From assembly GCA_026419785.1 (NCBI GenBank), contig JAODTK010005819.1:167522-231521 (forward strand): 64,000 nt of DNA, read 5' to 3'. The stretch is from Sclerodactyla briareus. Its lineage: Eukaryota; Echinodermata; Holothuroidea; Dendrochirotida; Sclerodactylidae. Under the pieces are notes generated by a model, which searched no databases, was not told where the DNA came from, and worked only from the letters and a program-made list of their open reading frames with translations. Made by a program: the position numbers and the translations under genes. How positions within the stretch are numbered: the first letter of the stretch is position 1; every line of letters starts with the position of its first letter. Shown in pieces: positions 24,050 through 35,374 of the stretch.

Positions 24050-27000
24050 TACCATTGGAAGATTCCACTCACCTCAAGTGACGGTTGTAATTAAATGCCT
24101 TTATATTAGAACAACCCCAGTTCAGTGCAGTGAATGATTATAGCTTCATCTGAAATTATCTGAGACGGCAACAGCTTTGCAATTAAGTAATAGTTGACGT
24201 TCATATGACATTGTGTGATATTTTTTGCCATTTCTCGCAATGTGCTTTCCCATCTCATCACTGACCCAACTGTGTTTTATAATAAGACAAACCAAGTGCC
24301 AGTCTGCCAGTACAATGCCTAGCTTCTCGCATTCAATCCCGAGTGTACCGAGTAATTATACTCCCCCTGCCATGTTGTTTTCATACACATAATCATAATG
24401 ATGTGAATGGAAGCGTGGCGTCAGAAAATTGGAATTTGGGGCGATTTGAAATAGGCCCAAAGATACACCGGCGAGCGCAGGTCATTTCAATTGCCTCGGA
24501 GAACCCAATGTACCAACCTACCCTTAGACCCGAATTTAGCGGCATAAACAGTGTTGAACTCACATAGTCGACTTAGTGATCCTTCGACTCATTTATGATA
24601 ACCATTGGCCAGACACAGTACAAATGGGAATGTGTCCAGCTCATGATCTACATATCACATTTCTGAAAATCGTCATTTTCCACACATATGACCCCAAAAA
24701 GGCGTCTGCCCTCGGCTTACCGAGTCTGTTCCCCCCCCTTTCTAGCCTTTGGAAACAGGCCGTTTGACTTTCCCCCTGTATCAGCCTCATTCACGCATAC
24801 GTGCAGGATGACCCTTTAACCATCGTTGAGCTTGGCCTAAACAAACGCCTGTGCGACTCGTCTGGCTCGCTGTCGAGCTGATTCATGGGTGCGGGACAAG
24901 TGGCGGTGCACTCAACGTTGATTTGCGCAATCGGACCTTCTCTCTTCCACTAACTTACAGGAACGGCCAGCCTGCTGGAAATCTAACTCTTTTGTCTGAT
25001 CTGGAATTTGTTTAAGACAACCTCACAACCAGTTTTTGGCATCTTAGGATTGATATATTCTGTTTTTATTTGCCCATTTGAAGATTCATATTTTTCTGAA
25101 CGGGGGTCCTGCGCGATACCCACCAGCCAGCAAGATACGCCTGCTCAATAGCCGAAGCAGTGACTTCGGTCATATCAGCTTCAAAATTCAAATCACATCT
25201 TCGCTACATTAATCTTTTCAGTGCTTGTAAAAGGTTATTGAAAGTCTTCTGTGACTTTTTCATGACTCAATATGGGGCGATTTTCCGCGGAATCTATAGA
25301 GGTTGCTCCCCTCCATATCAACGCCCGTGTGCTCCTGATACTGACCACTCGCGGTCACCTATCGTAATGAGTCCAAATCGCAATGGGATTTGTCCAAACG
25401 AATCCTGCAGACGATATGTGTTGATAGTCGACCGTTGTACAGATATACGCTAAGGAGCGATAGCCCCCTCTCTTTCAGGAACGGCTTCTCCATATCTTCT
25501 GCTCTAGCAGGCTGGTTCCCCCAAGTCCGACACTCAAATCTTTCCTGTTGATATTCCATATTGCGCTGATTCAGTAGGAATGTAAAATAGAATTGTCTGT
25601 TTTTTATCGGACGAATCCCCCCCCCCCCCTCCTTCACGAGACATGCAATTAAAAAAAAAATGCAATGAATGACCTCGCGCGGCCCTACCAACTATGCAGT
25701 TTTACTTATCTACCTATCAATGGATTTTGCCAGTGCCGTTCCTGTTCGAACTTTAATTTTACTTGAACATAGAACACAATACAATATGGATCTAAGGTAA
25801 AAAGAATGGCCTGGGTTACCACCGTAAAGCTACTGAAGCTTTGTAGATGATAGACCCCTCTAGCGTAAATTATAAATTAGAAATAGCTAACTAATGTGGG
25901 AAACAAACAGGAAAAAACAAAACACTCACCACTACCCACCCACTACCTTCCCCAAGAAAAGTGCAAGAAGAAACGACCAGACATACTGCTGTACAGATGC
26001 TCTTTCATTTTAATAGATATAGATAGATAGAAGAATTAACTAACTTGAAATAAAATGGACTCATTCCTGTATCATGGCCGCCCTTGCTATTTCAATATTC
26101 AGCAATTCTGGGTTACGGAAACTCGTTTTTCAGACTATTTTCCCAATTGCCATAATTCCTACGAAATCTGCAAATAGTATGGGAATGGTTGCAGTTTAAC
26201 ATCGTAATAAAGACCCCAGAGTTGTGAATACCGAGTGACATTTCGAGTCGCAATTTGATTCAAGCGCGATGAAAAAGGGGCGTAGAATGGGAGTCAATCG
26301 AGACTAGATATGCAAGAAGGGATCATTTACCTGATTTTCCTACTGAATGTCTCCAAGACTACACTGATTTCCTGACAAAAAATGAAATATCCGCGCGATG
26401 CAATATGCTGCTACTGGTATTGTTGTACGATGAATGACTCCAAAAAATGCGAGCAGCTTTTTAGATTCGGGGAAATGTATTGTTTCTTCAATTGTAAGCG
26501 TTCCGTGCCCCCTATTAGCTTCAGGGATGGTATTAACAAGGGATTCTACGATCCAACAGACGGAGGTTGCGGACAGAATACAGTGTGTCTCTCACTCTCC
26601 GATATATACACCATGGCGCCCTTTCGATTTAAATTTAGATGTGCTCCTTTATACCACCAGTTGAAGGAATAGAGGACGCACTGAGAAAATTACAACCCAA
26701 TGGAAAGAATTTGGAATAAGGAAGCATCACCCACCTACCAATACCTACCCCAGCTTTACGGTGGTATGCAAATTTCAGTGACACGTGACGTCATTCGTGG
26801 CAACGTTTGAAAATCGTTAGTCCCCTCTCTATAGATTGACTACGTGAGACACCAATCATTCAGGCGTAAGTGATCCCTTAAATCCGAGTTAATGATCCGG
26901 TCTACCGTATACTACCCTCGGATAAGGTATCCATGAGACGTGCTCCCCTCCTCCCAGGTGCTAGAAGTTGGTTACTTTTGAGGTAACAGAATGTGGCACA

Positions 27001-27239
27001 TGTCAGCTAGCATCCACAGGTGCCGCGATCGTGGTGCGATGCCCCGCCGGCGGGAATGTTCAATCAGTCCTTGTAGGTATCGCGAAACCATTAAGCTATC
27101 CCTACTAAACTAGCAGCCAGTCAGGTTAACCGCCAACATTATATCCCCACGTTTACACATGGAGACGCTTAATGGTTATTTAGGATTCATATCAAAGGAC
27201 ACATCTATGACCAAGGATTGGAAATTTATTACGTGAAGT
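24050..27239. other. Unique-looking non-coding DNA
   Basis: No repeat family, splice-supported exon or RNA gene recognised. A Cys-rich frame at 26382-26672 has no splice or family support. Confidence 0.5.
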
Positions 27240-27622
27240 ACCCTGTTAGGGTATTTTCTGGAATTGGAGACCAACTGCAGTCCTACATTCATCGAGTTTG
27301 TTTAACAATGCAATTTTGCCCTTGACATCTGGTGACCTTGAAATCAACAGCCATGTTTTTCGTGACCAACTACAGTCCACACCCACCAAGTTTCGTGTAA
27401 ATCGGACAAATTCGCATTTCCGCAAAATAGAGGCATCACTCGCACAAAGCCCACTTTCGAACTCATCCTGAGATTTACCTAGGACGGACATAGGCTAAAG
27501 TGATTTAATCAATCGTATGAAGCGTGCCCATATTTCTCTCACACGAAAATCTTCCGGCGGGCGGCGCGGACGCGGAATCAGTGGTACAGGAATGCAAAAC
27601 CCCATATATCCCCGTAGTGGGA
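27240..27622 (+). mobile_element. Family-2 element, right part
   Basis: It holds a GGTGACCTTGAAATC block, CCACCAAGTTTCGTGTAAAT, AATCAATCGTATGAAGCGT and CTTCCGGCGGGCGGCG, and ends CCATATATCCCCGTAG. The left end is unclear. Confidence 0.4.
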
Positions 27623-27779
27623 TAAAAACAAAAAGTTTTAACATATGGAGGCCACTGGGAGGTGCGTGCGAAACGGTAAAATCCATAATGTTCATAGTGG
27701 AATCGTACGATCGCTCAAACATAAATTTATGGTTAAATCTAGCTCCGCCAATGCAGAAACCCCATTGAACTACACATCG

Positions 27780-28575
27780 CCAGGCGGGTAAACCGCCACC
27801 ATCGTATATCCCACTTTCAACAAGGTAGCGATGATGTTTCAAAGGATTATATAAAAATCGAAAGATGACATCCATCATCAAAATACAGGAAGCATATTTT
27901 ATTCCAAATGTATTGCCACGCTCCTGAATGCACAGGTGCAGCAAAGTGTCTTCAAAATCCACTAGTGAACCTTTGAACAATCCTCCATGTTTCGTGAGGA
28001 CCAACTAAAGTTGCCTACCACAAAGTTTTGATAGACTGACAAAGTAAGGAAACAGTTGATATTTCGACAATTTTACTCCGTGACTTGACCTCATGGCCAT
28101 GTCTTTCGGAACATCTCAGAACTCCACCCCCACCAAGTTCCTGTGAATTGGACAACTCGTTTTCTCGCAAATTTGACCCCGTAATGACCTTGCAAATCTC
28201 CGTCCATGTTATTTTTCGGAACCTCAAAAACTCTGCACCCACCTCACCACCGGACCTTCTTATTCTCATACTTTTGGCCTCCGTTCCCTGTGAAAACATC
28301 TGTCCTGTTTTTGTTTTGTTTTATCTTGTTGGAACACTCTAGTCACACCCCCTATGAATCGGACGAACTTCACGTCACCTGCGAAATAGAGGGCACATCT
28401 GGCACGAGGCCTACTTTCGAACTCATCAGAGATTTAGCCTTGTCTGACATGTGTGCCACGTTTCAAATCAATCAGATGAAGCGGTAAAGCTAACACTAAA
28501 ATCTTCCGGCGGCGGACGCTGGAACACGCCCGAAGGCGATTACGACGAGCCAGACCATTTTATGGGGATTTAACT
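27780..28575 (+). mobile_element. Family-2 element (~0.8 kb)
   Basis: The left end is AGGCGGGTAAACCGCCACCA followed by TCGTATATCCCAC. The interior has TGACCT blocks and AATCAATCAGATGAAGCG. The right end is CTTCCGGCGGCGGACG followed by TTATGGGGATTTAAC. Confidence 0.45.
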
Positions 28576-28599
28576 ATTAATAACCAAGCGTGTCCATGT

Positions 28600-29765
28600 G
28601 ACGCCAAATGAATTTTGGACATGATTGCATTATGGGGGTGGGCTGACTGTATGGATGTGCAATAACATGAAGCGCCACATCATGGAGGCTATGTGCGTTC
28701 ACAACTTCAGTATTCGTATAAAAAAGAAAAGTCAGGACGCTAAAAATCATAGCACTGGTAACCTCGCACTTTTGCCTCCATCGTTTCTGTCTGGATTTCT
28801 CGTCTTTCTATTTCTCACTAAGTTTACTTCTCTACGCGAATTTTCACAGCAAATTCAAATACTGTCATGCATCAATTTTTGTCGGCGAATTCGGAAAAGT
28901 TATGATATGTCCTATTCTTCATTTGGCAACCGTTGCGCATGAAAAAAAACGAATTTCAGGACAATTTGGAACCTTGAAGACACGACAAGCCCGCGCGCTT
29001 CGTCGTAAATCTCTTTACGACCCATCGCTAATTCCTTGCCTTAATAAAACCCGTGAGTTAAGGCATGTTTCCTAAAAAAAAAATTATGCCTTGAATTATT
29101 CCGTTTTCGGTAGTTTCTGCATGAATAGAGTTGTAACAGACACTTGCATGAAAACGATTTTAAAACGTCCAATATCTTTGAAGGAATTGGTAGAATAATC
29201 GTTCAGGTTTTCAGGGGGAAATTATCACTTTGCAAGTTACAACGCCGATCGGCTTAAGCACATTCCTGTGCGGTGAGGTGCCTGTAATTTCCTTGTTCAT
29301 TAAAACTCGGCCATCTCGACCCGCGATCGGGCCATGTTGCCTCGCACCGCGTTAAGCTGCAAGAATAGTGATGTCCGAACGGAATTAGCATTTGCATAAA
29401 CACAGTACTATTATGAGATTTCCTTGCTTTGCGTATGCGGTCTCGAACGAACGTGTTTTCAGAAGAACACCATATACGGTTTATTGCGGGAGGCCATAAA
29501 AATGCAGCATCGCGGCCAACGTAGCCTATATTGCATACATGGATTTGGCTTTTTGAACGAGATTTTCCATCGAATTACTTCGCGCAATAGCGCATCCGTC
29601 TGTGCCTGTTTTGCCTATCTAGTGTTTTTTCATGTTTTTTGGCCTCTGTGAGTCAGCTCTATCCTACACACTAAATAGGGCATATTCCACCCTGGCCCCC
29701 CTCTCAGTTCAGGTGAATTCGTATTGTCACATTACCGGATCCGCATCCGCAACAATGAATCATAC
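28600..29765. other. Unique-looking non-coding DNA
   Basis: Nothing recognisable. Confidence 0.5.
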
Positions 29766-30107
29766 CTCTGCTGGATTCCCGATGCGTAGGCGTGTCCGGC
29801 ACGCATGTGAAAATCGCCATTCACGGGAACTGAGATGCTGTGGCCATTGTCCTGAGTGACTAGTGACTGATATGGGCCAATGTCGATGGAATCATCCCAT
29901 TCAGTTTGCAAGAATGATCTTGGATCCACATAGGCGAAAATTATAAGGACGGCAAACCAACACAGAATACGCGAATAACCACATGTACCATGCGAATACG
30001 GTGATATACACCGCGGATGAATTCTATGCATATCTTCCTCTGACCGACATATACTGTTCTGCTGCTTTATGGTCTTTCGCATGAACTTACAGTGAAGTTT
30101 GTCCCTT
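29766..30107 (-). CDS. Candidate exon of a single-pass membrane protein
   Basis: On the minus strand an acceptor (GTTACAG, bases 30114-30108) is followed by 342 nt open in one frame to a good donor (AG|GTATGA at 29766/29765). The frame contains Met at 30082 and encodes several Cys residues. It then has a hydrophobic segment, SRILCWFAVLIIFAYV, followed by a polar luminal-type stretch with WDDSIDIGPYQ and VPVNGDFHMRAGHAY. This is the look of an N-terminal exon of a type II membrane protein such as a Golgi glycosyltransferase or sulfotransferase, but no catalytic motif is included. No partner exon was found nearby. Length alone is not significant. Confidence 0.35.
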
Positions 30108-30109
30108 CT

Positions 30110-31289
30110 GTAACAAGAACGTTTTTCGTGTTAGTTAATATGTGGATTTTCACATCGCCCAGACACGCATACGCATCTTTGAAATCCCACTAGGCCGAGC
30201 CCGACTATCCAGGCGCTCCTTCGGCCGGCCGCCCCTTCCTCCAGTTTTCCTCATTGTTTGTATGGGCACTGTTGTTGTGTATCCCTGGACGAACACTGAC
30301 GCTAAGGCGACGTCTGCATGACTTATCCTGACGAAAAAACCACCTTACGTCATTCGACACAATACGGTATATCGTCCTTGATCATCCTTTGTTTGCGAGA
30401 TGTCCTTCTGATTGATGATTCCAACATGCGAGTGCGACCGGAACTGCCCATTACTCTGTAGTGTCTCGCACGATAATCTTAGGTTCCTAATTTGAATAGT
30501 TACCCAAAACCGAAATAATTTGTAAGTCCAAACTTGAGATTCAGGTTTTGCAACATAGACGGTCGCTTAAATTCTCTTCCCATAGTTTGTACTTATTGGC
30601 CAATAGGAGGGTGAGGCCTTTATGCGGGCGCACTTCCCTGGGTTCCGACCTCCCCCCCCCACCCCAAGACAATTCTCAGGTACCGCCTGACATTTCCACG
30701 AGCAACAACACCGTGCCGTCCATATGCACTGCTCTTCAGCTTCGACAGTTAATACCTGGATTAAGTGTGGGGATTTCCCCTCAAGTGAAATTATTTGGTC
30801 AGAGAGACACTATCGCCGGAGACTTTTCACGAGAGACTTGTGCAGCATCTATTTAATACTACTCCGAAGCATGGTTGTCGCAGTTACTGTTTACTGTACT
30901 TGTGATCATGTGATAACACCGTCCACAGACGTCATGTTCCTGAGACTGGGTGTGAGCTTTAGACTCAAGGGAATCCGTTTGAGATCGATTGACCCTTGAT
31001 TATCTGAATATTGATTCAACGTGAAGTGGAATGATAGTTATCCTTTGGGTTACACTTGTTTTTATGGGCCCATCATTTTAATCGAAATGATTAATTCATT
31101 TTCAATGATGTTTTTTTCTACTTCTGGGCCTGTTGGTAGCCACAAATTACGCAGTCCTTTCCTATTCCGTTACATTGCCTGGCTAACTTTTACTGCATTC
31201 ATGAATTACAACCCATACTCGCCTTTTTTTTATTTTTTGAGTTGCATCATTATAACAGGGCCCTTTCACTGGCACGCCAGTGTTCGCCG
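30110..31289. other. Non-coding DNA between candidate exon and LINE
   Basis: Nothing recognisable; a C-run lies at about 30652. Confidence 0.5.
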
Positions 31290-33010
31290 AGGTCCCTCAC
31301 AAACAATATAGAGACAAATAAAAATCCTTAAATATCTCCAATTAAGATAATATAAACTTCAATCCCAACTAAAAATCCACTCAAAGCCCAGTCCAATTTA
31401 CATTGCCAGAAGTCCATCACTTTCCATTGCAGCTTTCATTTTATATTTTAAAAGTATTTATGTATTATTGCCATCCTAAATTTCTTGAGGCAAGGATTCC
31501 ATTGATTTATGCCATGGCTAGAAAACGATCGCCTCCCCCAATTAGTTGCCCAGCCAAAAAAACGTGAAGGGAAAACCACCAGAGCGGGAAGCTCTTGTAG
31601 CAATGTTTCTCTAGGGGAGACATGACATACTTTCACAAATTTATCGAGGAAGCAGTGGCTATATTAATCCTTGTGCATGAAAACTGATGATGGTCATTCC
31701 CACCTTTGCTCATAGAAAACCATAGACAATGCTGGAAACACCCCTATGTGGGGATAGTCTTGAAGGTCTAGAATATCCTTCCGCTCTTACCTTGTAAAGT
31801 CAAACCGTTTTTGTATTTATTGTAAGTGTTGGACAGATACAGCTGTCATAAAATCAAATGGGGCTAATTATCTATTAAACACTATTCTAATAGTTGTGTG
31901 GATATATTATCGTACCCCTTCCAGAGAGATCCCAAGTGCTGCAAATCATTATTCTATGCAAACCGTAGTGAAAATATGTTTCCTTGAGGTCAGGGGTACT
32001 ATCCCCAAAACTCCAGGTACCTAAGACTTTCACCTGTTCTCATCTTGCGAATCATTTTGAAGTTAAGAGGTGTTTACCAGCTCTCTTAAGCATAGAAGTG
32101 TTCCAAAAAGCATCCCATTGTTTTTTCTCCATTTCGTGTCCAATCTGTTTGTTGATCCAACACTTACCAATCAGAGTACGATCACAGAAATACTTCTTGT
32201 ACGTCATTGACACATTCCTCATAACCGATAAATGAGGGCACATCATCTGCTAAATTATTGCCTGCTTTTACTTGCCAAGAAGAGCAAATCATTATATAAA
32301 TGGAGAAAAGCAGTGGTCCAATACTGACCCTGTGACACACTTCAATACCCAAGCACATCATTTTTTATCGTTCAATCTGAACCAACTGGCTACGATCGAT
32401 AGGAGGACTACACCAATCAATTTTGGTATCTGTACTACCTCCACAGGCGATCATTTTTCTTAAGCGGATTCATGATCACTGTGTATCAAAAGCTTCTTGC
32501 AAGCAAGGAAATACTGCTTGTGTAAACTTGCTTCTTGCCCATGCACCATCCTATTGTACATAACTAGCAGCAACCACATGACTTAAAGCAAGTTTTAGTA
32601 GAGTACTCCGGTCTGAGCCGATGCCACTTGTCAAACCTTATTACTGGTAAGGTAATTGATACAGTTGATCATGACCTACCCTTTCCAAGATTTTAGACAC
32701 AACTGGTAGAACAGAAATAGGTCATAGTTGTCACCTGACAGCGGTGCACCTCTTTGAAAACCGGCAACCTTAGCAGTTTTCCACTCATTGAGGAAAAAAC
32801 CCATGAGCAAGCGAATATTAATATGGAATTAAGAAGAGGGGGCAATATACAACAGCAATTTAGTAGACAAGCACTTATGTTATTTCAACCCATTGGGCTT
32901 TTCCAGTTGACAGCCCACTAGATTGCTTCTCAATTGAGACAGTATCAACCTGAAATCTGAACGTACACGAAGTGGACTTTTGCATTGAAGTGACTTTTTT
33001 TGCTAGCCCA
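31290..33010 (-). pseudogene. Decayed non-LTR retrotransposon (LINE) reverse transcriptase
   Basis: On the minus strand, with frameshifts and stops, the usual order of LINE RT blocks can be followed. GLNNISARLLN is near 32910-32860, NEWKTAKVA near 32790-32765, a DNYRPIS-VLP-like block with SKILERV near 32740-32680, and SGFRSG-STLL-like at about 32630-32590. VSIGPLLFSIY (the GVPQGSxLGPLLF block) is near 32330-32300, ADDVPSFIG (the YxDD region) near 32240-32215, and the C-terminal TNWGRRSFSSHGINQWN near 31555-31505. The order and spacing are those of CR1/Jockey-like LINEs. No intact ORF, endonuclease or UTR was recognised, so the copy is inactive. Confidence 0.75.
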
Positions 33011-33019
33011 ATTTACGCG

Positions 33020-35370
33020 TCCGGTTATAATTCCGTTCCACTGCATGGCGACGTTACTGCTTCATGCTTACATACCCGATACTTGTCATCCTATTCTATG
33101 CATTCTTTATAACATGTGTTCGTGGCTACTCCAATTCAGAATCAGGCTCGCGGCGTCTCGTTACTTGACCGTATCTTATATAATTATTCAAAAGCAGGTC
33201 AGGGTTGTAGGTTTTGGACCCATCAAAAGGTACCACATCAGCTTCCCTCGCTGCACTCAGGTCACCACCACAGCGGCTTGCTCCTAACAGCTTGTCCTGA
33301 GCTGTCTTACTCTATGGTCTGTGTAACCGCGGTGTGGAACCTTGTAAAGTAACTTTATTGGAGGGGGGGTTGTGAGTAAATGCACAAATTAATGTTAAGG
33401 CATACAACAAAACAGATGAAATAGTTAAATCATTTCATCACTGTGTGTAAAAAAACAGTCCTTGGACGAATCAGGTTTCTATAAGTGGTGGGGCAGCACA
33501 TTCAGCAAAACGAATCTGTATGATCATGATCCGATCACTATGCAGACATAGATTCCGCAAATTGTTGGTAGGTGCATACGCAGCGCCAGACACCAAAATC
33601 CCAGTAGGTCATTCATTTTTTCTCCAAAATCGGAAACACACTAAATTCTAAGATTGTTTTTTAATGTAGCCTGAATGAATGTACTGTCGCGCGATGTTTT
33701 CACAGCGTGGTATTCACATGCAGTGAGTACGCTTTCTTTTGAAGGAAACCAAAGGATGCTGATTACCTCACAGTCACAATCATGATTGACTCACGATCGT
33801 GACTATTCACTATACTGATTACTGGAAGTGGGGTAAGCTGCTGTCAGGACCTACATAACTTTATAACAAATTGAATATTCTTACGTTTAATATGCACTGA
33901 AGTAGTTTTAGTGTCTTGAACAAGACTGTGCATTCACAGTGCTAACTACCTACATGTACGTCAACAATATAGGCCAATGTCACTTCACCCACGGCATCAC
34001 TAATGTGGAAAACCGAACCAAACCCTGTACATAACTTGGTCAAGGGACAGAGTTTCCTGTATCTGTATCCCTGGTTGAGTCTGATTTTCACACTTTTCTA
34101 CAGGAAGAGGGGTTACTCCAGATAGGTAAATTATAGCCTCCCTTGAAATTGGGTTTGTACTGACCCTGTGCCAGTGATTTTCTCCTTAGGATGTAAATTG
34201 GCTTATTCATGTTGAATTTTTTTTCTTCCGCAGTTATAGTTTTATTATATATGTAGTAAATGTGTAACCTAAAGAATATGCATATTTGGTACAAACTATG
34301 GGGCTGAAATAAATTGCACGTGTATGACGGGAACATCTTAAATTTGTACTACATGTGCCGCAGAGCTTTTTTTTTTCAGTTTGAAGCAAGATTGACATGA
34401 CAAGAGCTTGAAAAAAGCTTGCAAAATCATTTTCAAATTTTTGCTGGGAAAATGTCATCATTGAAAATGTCTCCTTTATCAGATTAGGGCCGATTTCGAA
34501 TTTTGTGCAAAATTGGAAATACATTTTCAATCACACTAATGTATATAATAATAATAATAAAATAGTAATAAGAATAATAATAATAATTGACATAGTAGTT
34601 TTATGGTATCGAGAGACTATCGGAAGCGCTTAATAGTTTAGACCTGAGGAAGCGTTGGTGCATTATTCTTAATTTGCAATCCAGATATAGTCATTTACTT
34701 CCATGTATGGGTAAAATGTGTGAAAGATCAATTCTCTATCAAAAGTGTTGTTGATACTTGAGATCTCAGAAGTGGTCTAATATTCAATTTTAGCTCTCAT
34801 AAAGTCCTAAGCCATGGCTGGGTAATCTATGTATTGACCTATTGTATCTTCTGTTCCCATCGATTAAACTTGCTACTCGTTTTTATCCTACATCCTTCGC
34901 TAGATCACAGACCTTGGTGGAAAAATGATCATGTGAGGGTCATCTTGTTGTTTCCGAAAATTGGGTCAAAGGATCCCTTGGGGTAAATTGTGCCATGTTG
35001 GTAAATTGGTCACAAAGCCTCTCCCCTATACATAGTTTGATGAGTTGGATGACCATAAGTTTGTCGTATTACGGGACCAATCTACATACAGTTGTGTCAG
35101 GATGGGGGATTCACAGGTCCTTTAGGTGCATTTTGGCCAAAAAGTCTTCTGGGTCGTATGAACAAAATTCTCCTCTCACGTTTAAGTGTAGATCATATCC
35201 ATACACGTTGGGGCTGATATAATAGAGGAAAAACTGAATGCCACATGACAACCAAAACGGCTTCATTACGATTTTCATTACGGAGTATAATCCTTTGAAA
35301 GTTTGTGTATTGTGAAGCATTGTGTATTGTGCAAGATCGAAAGGCCAATCCCATCATTCAATAATGAACT
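33020..35370. other. Non-coding DNA with (ATA)n
   Basis: It may include the diverged 5' end of the LINE near 33 kb; otherwise nothing recognised. Confidence 0.5.
34540..34590. repeat. (ATA)n microsatellite
   Basis: Interrupted ATA/AAT trinucleotide repeat. Confidence 0.8.
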
Positions 35371-35374
35371 AGAA

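Noticed and set aside
27495..28004. A 169-codon minus-strand frame
   Set aside because: It spans two family-2 elements and is not conserved in the other copies.
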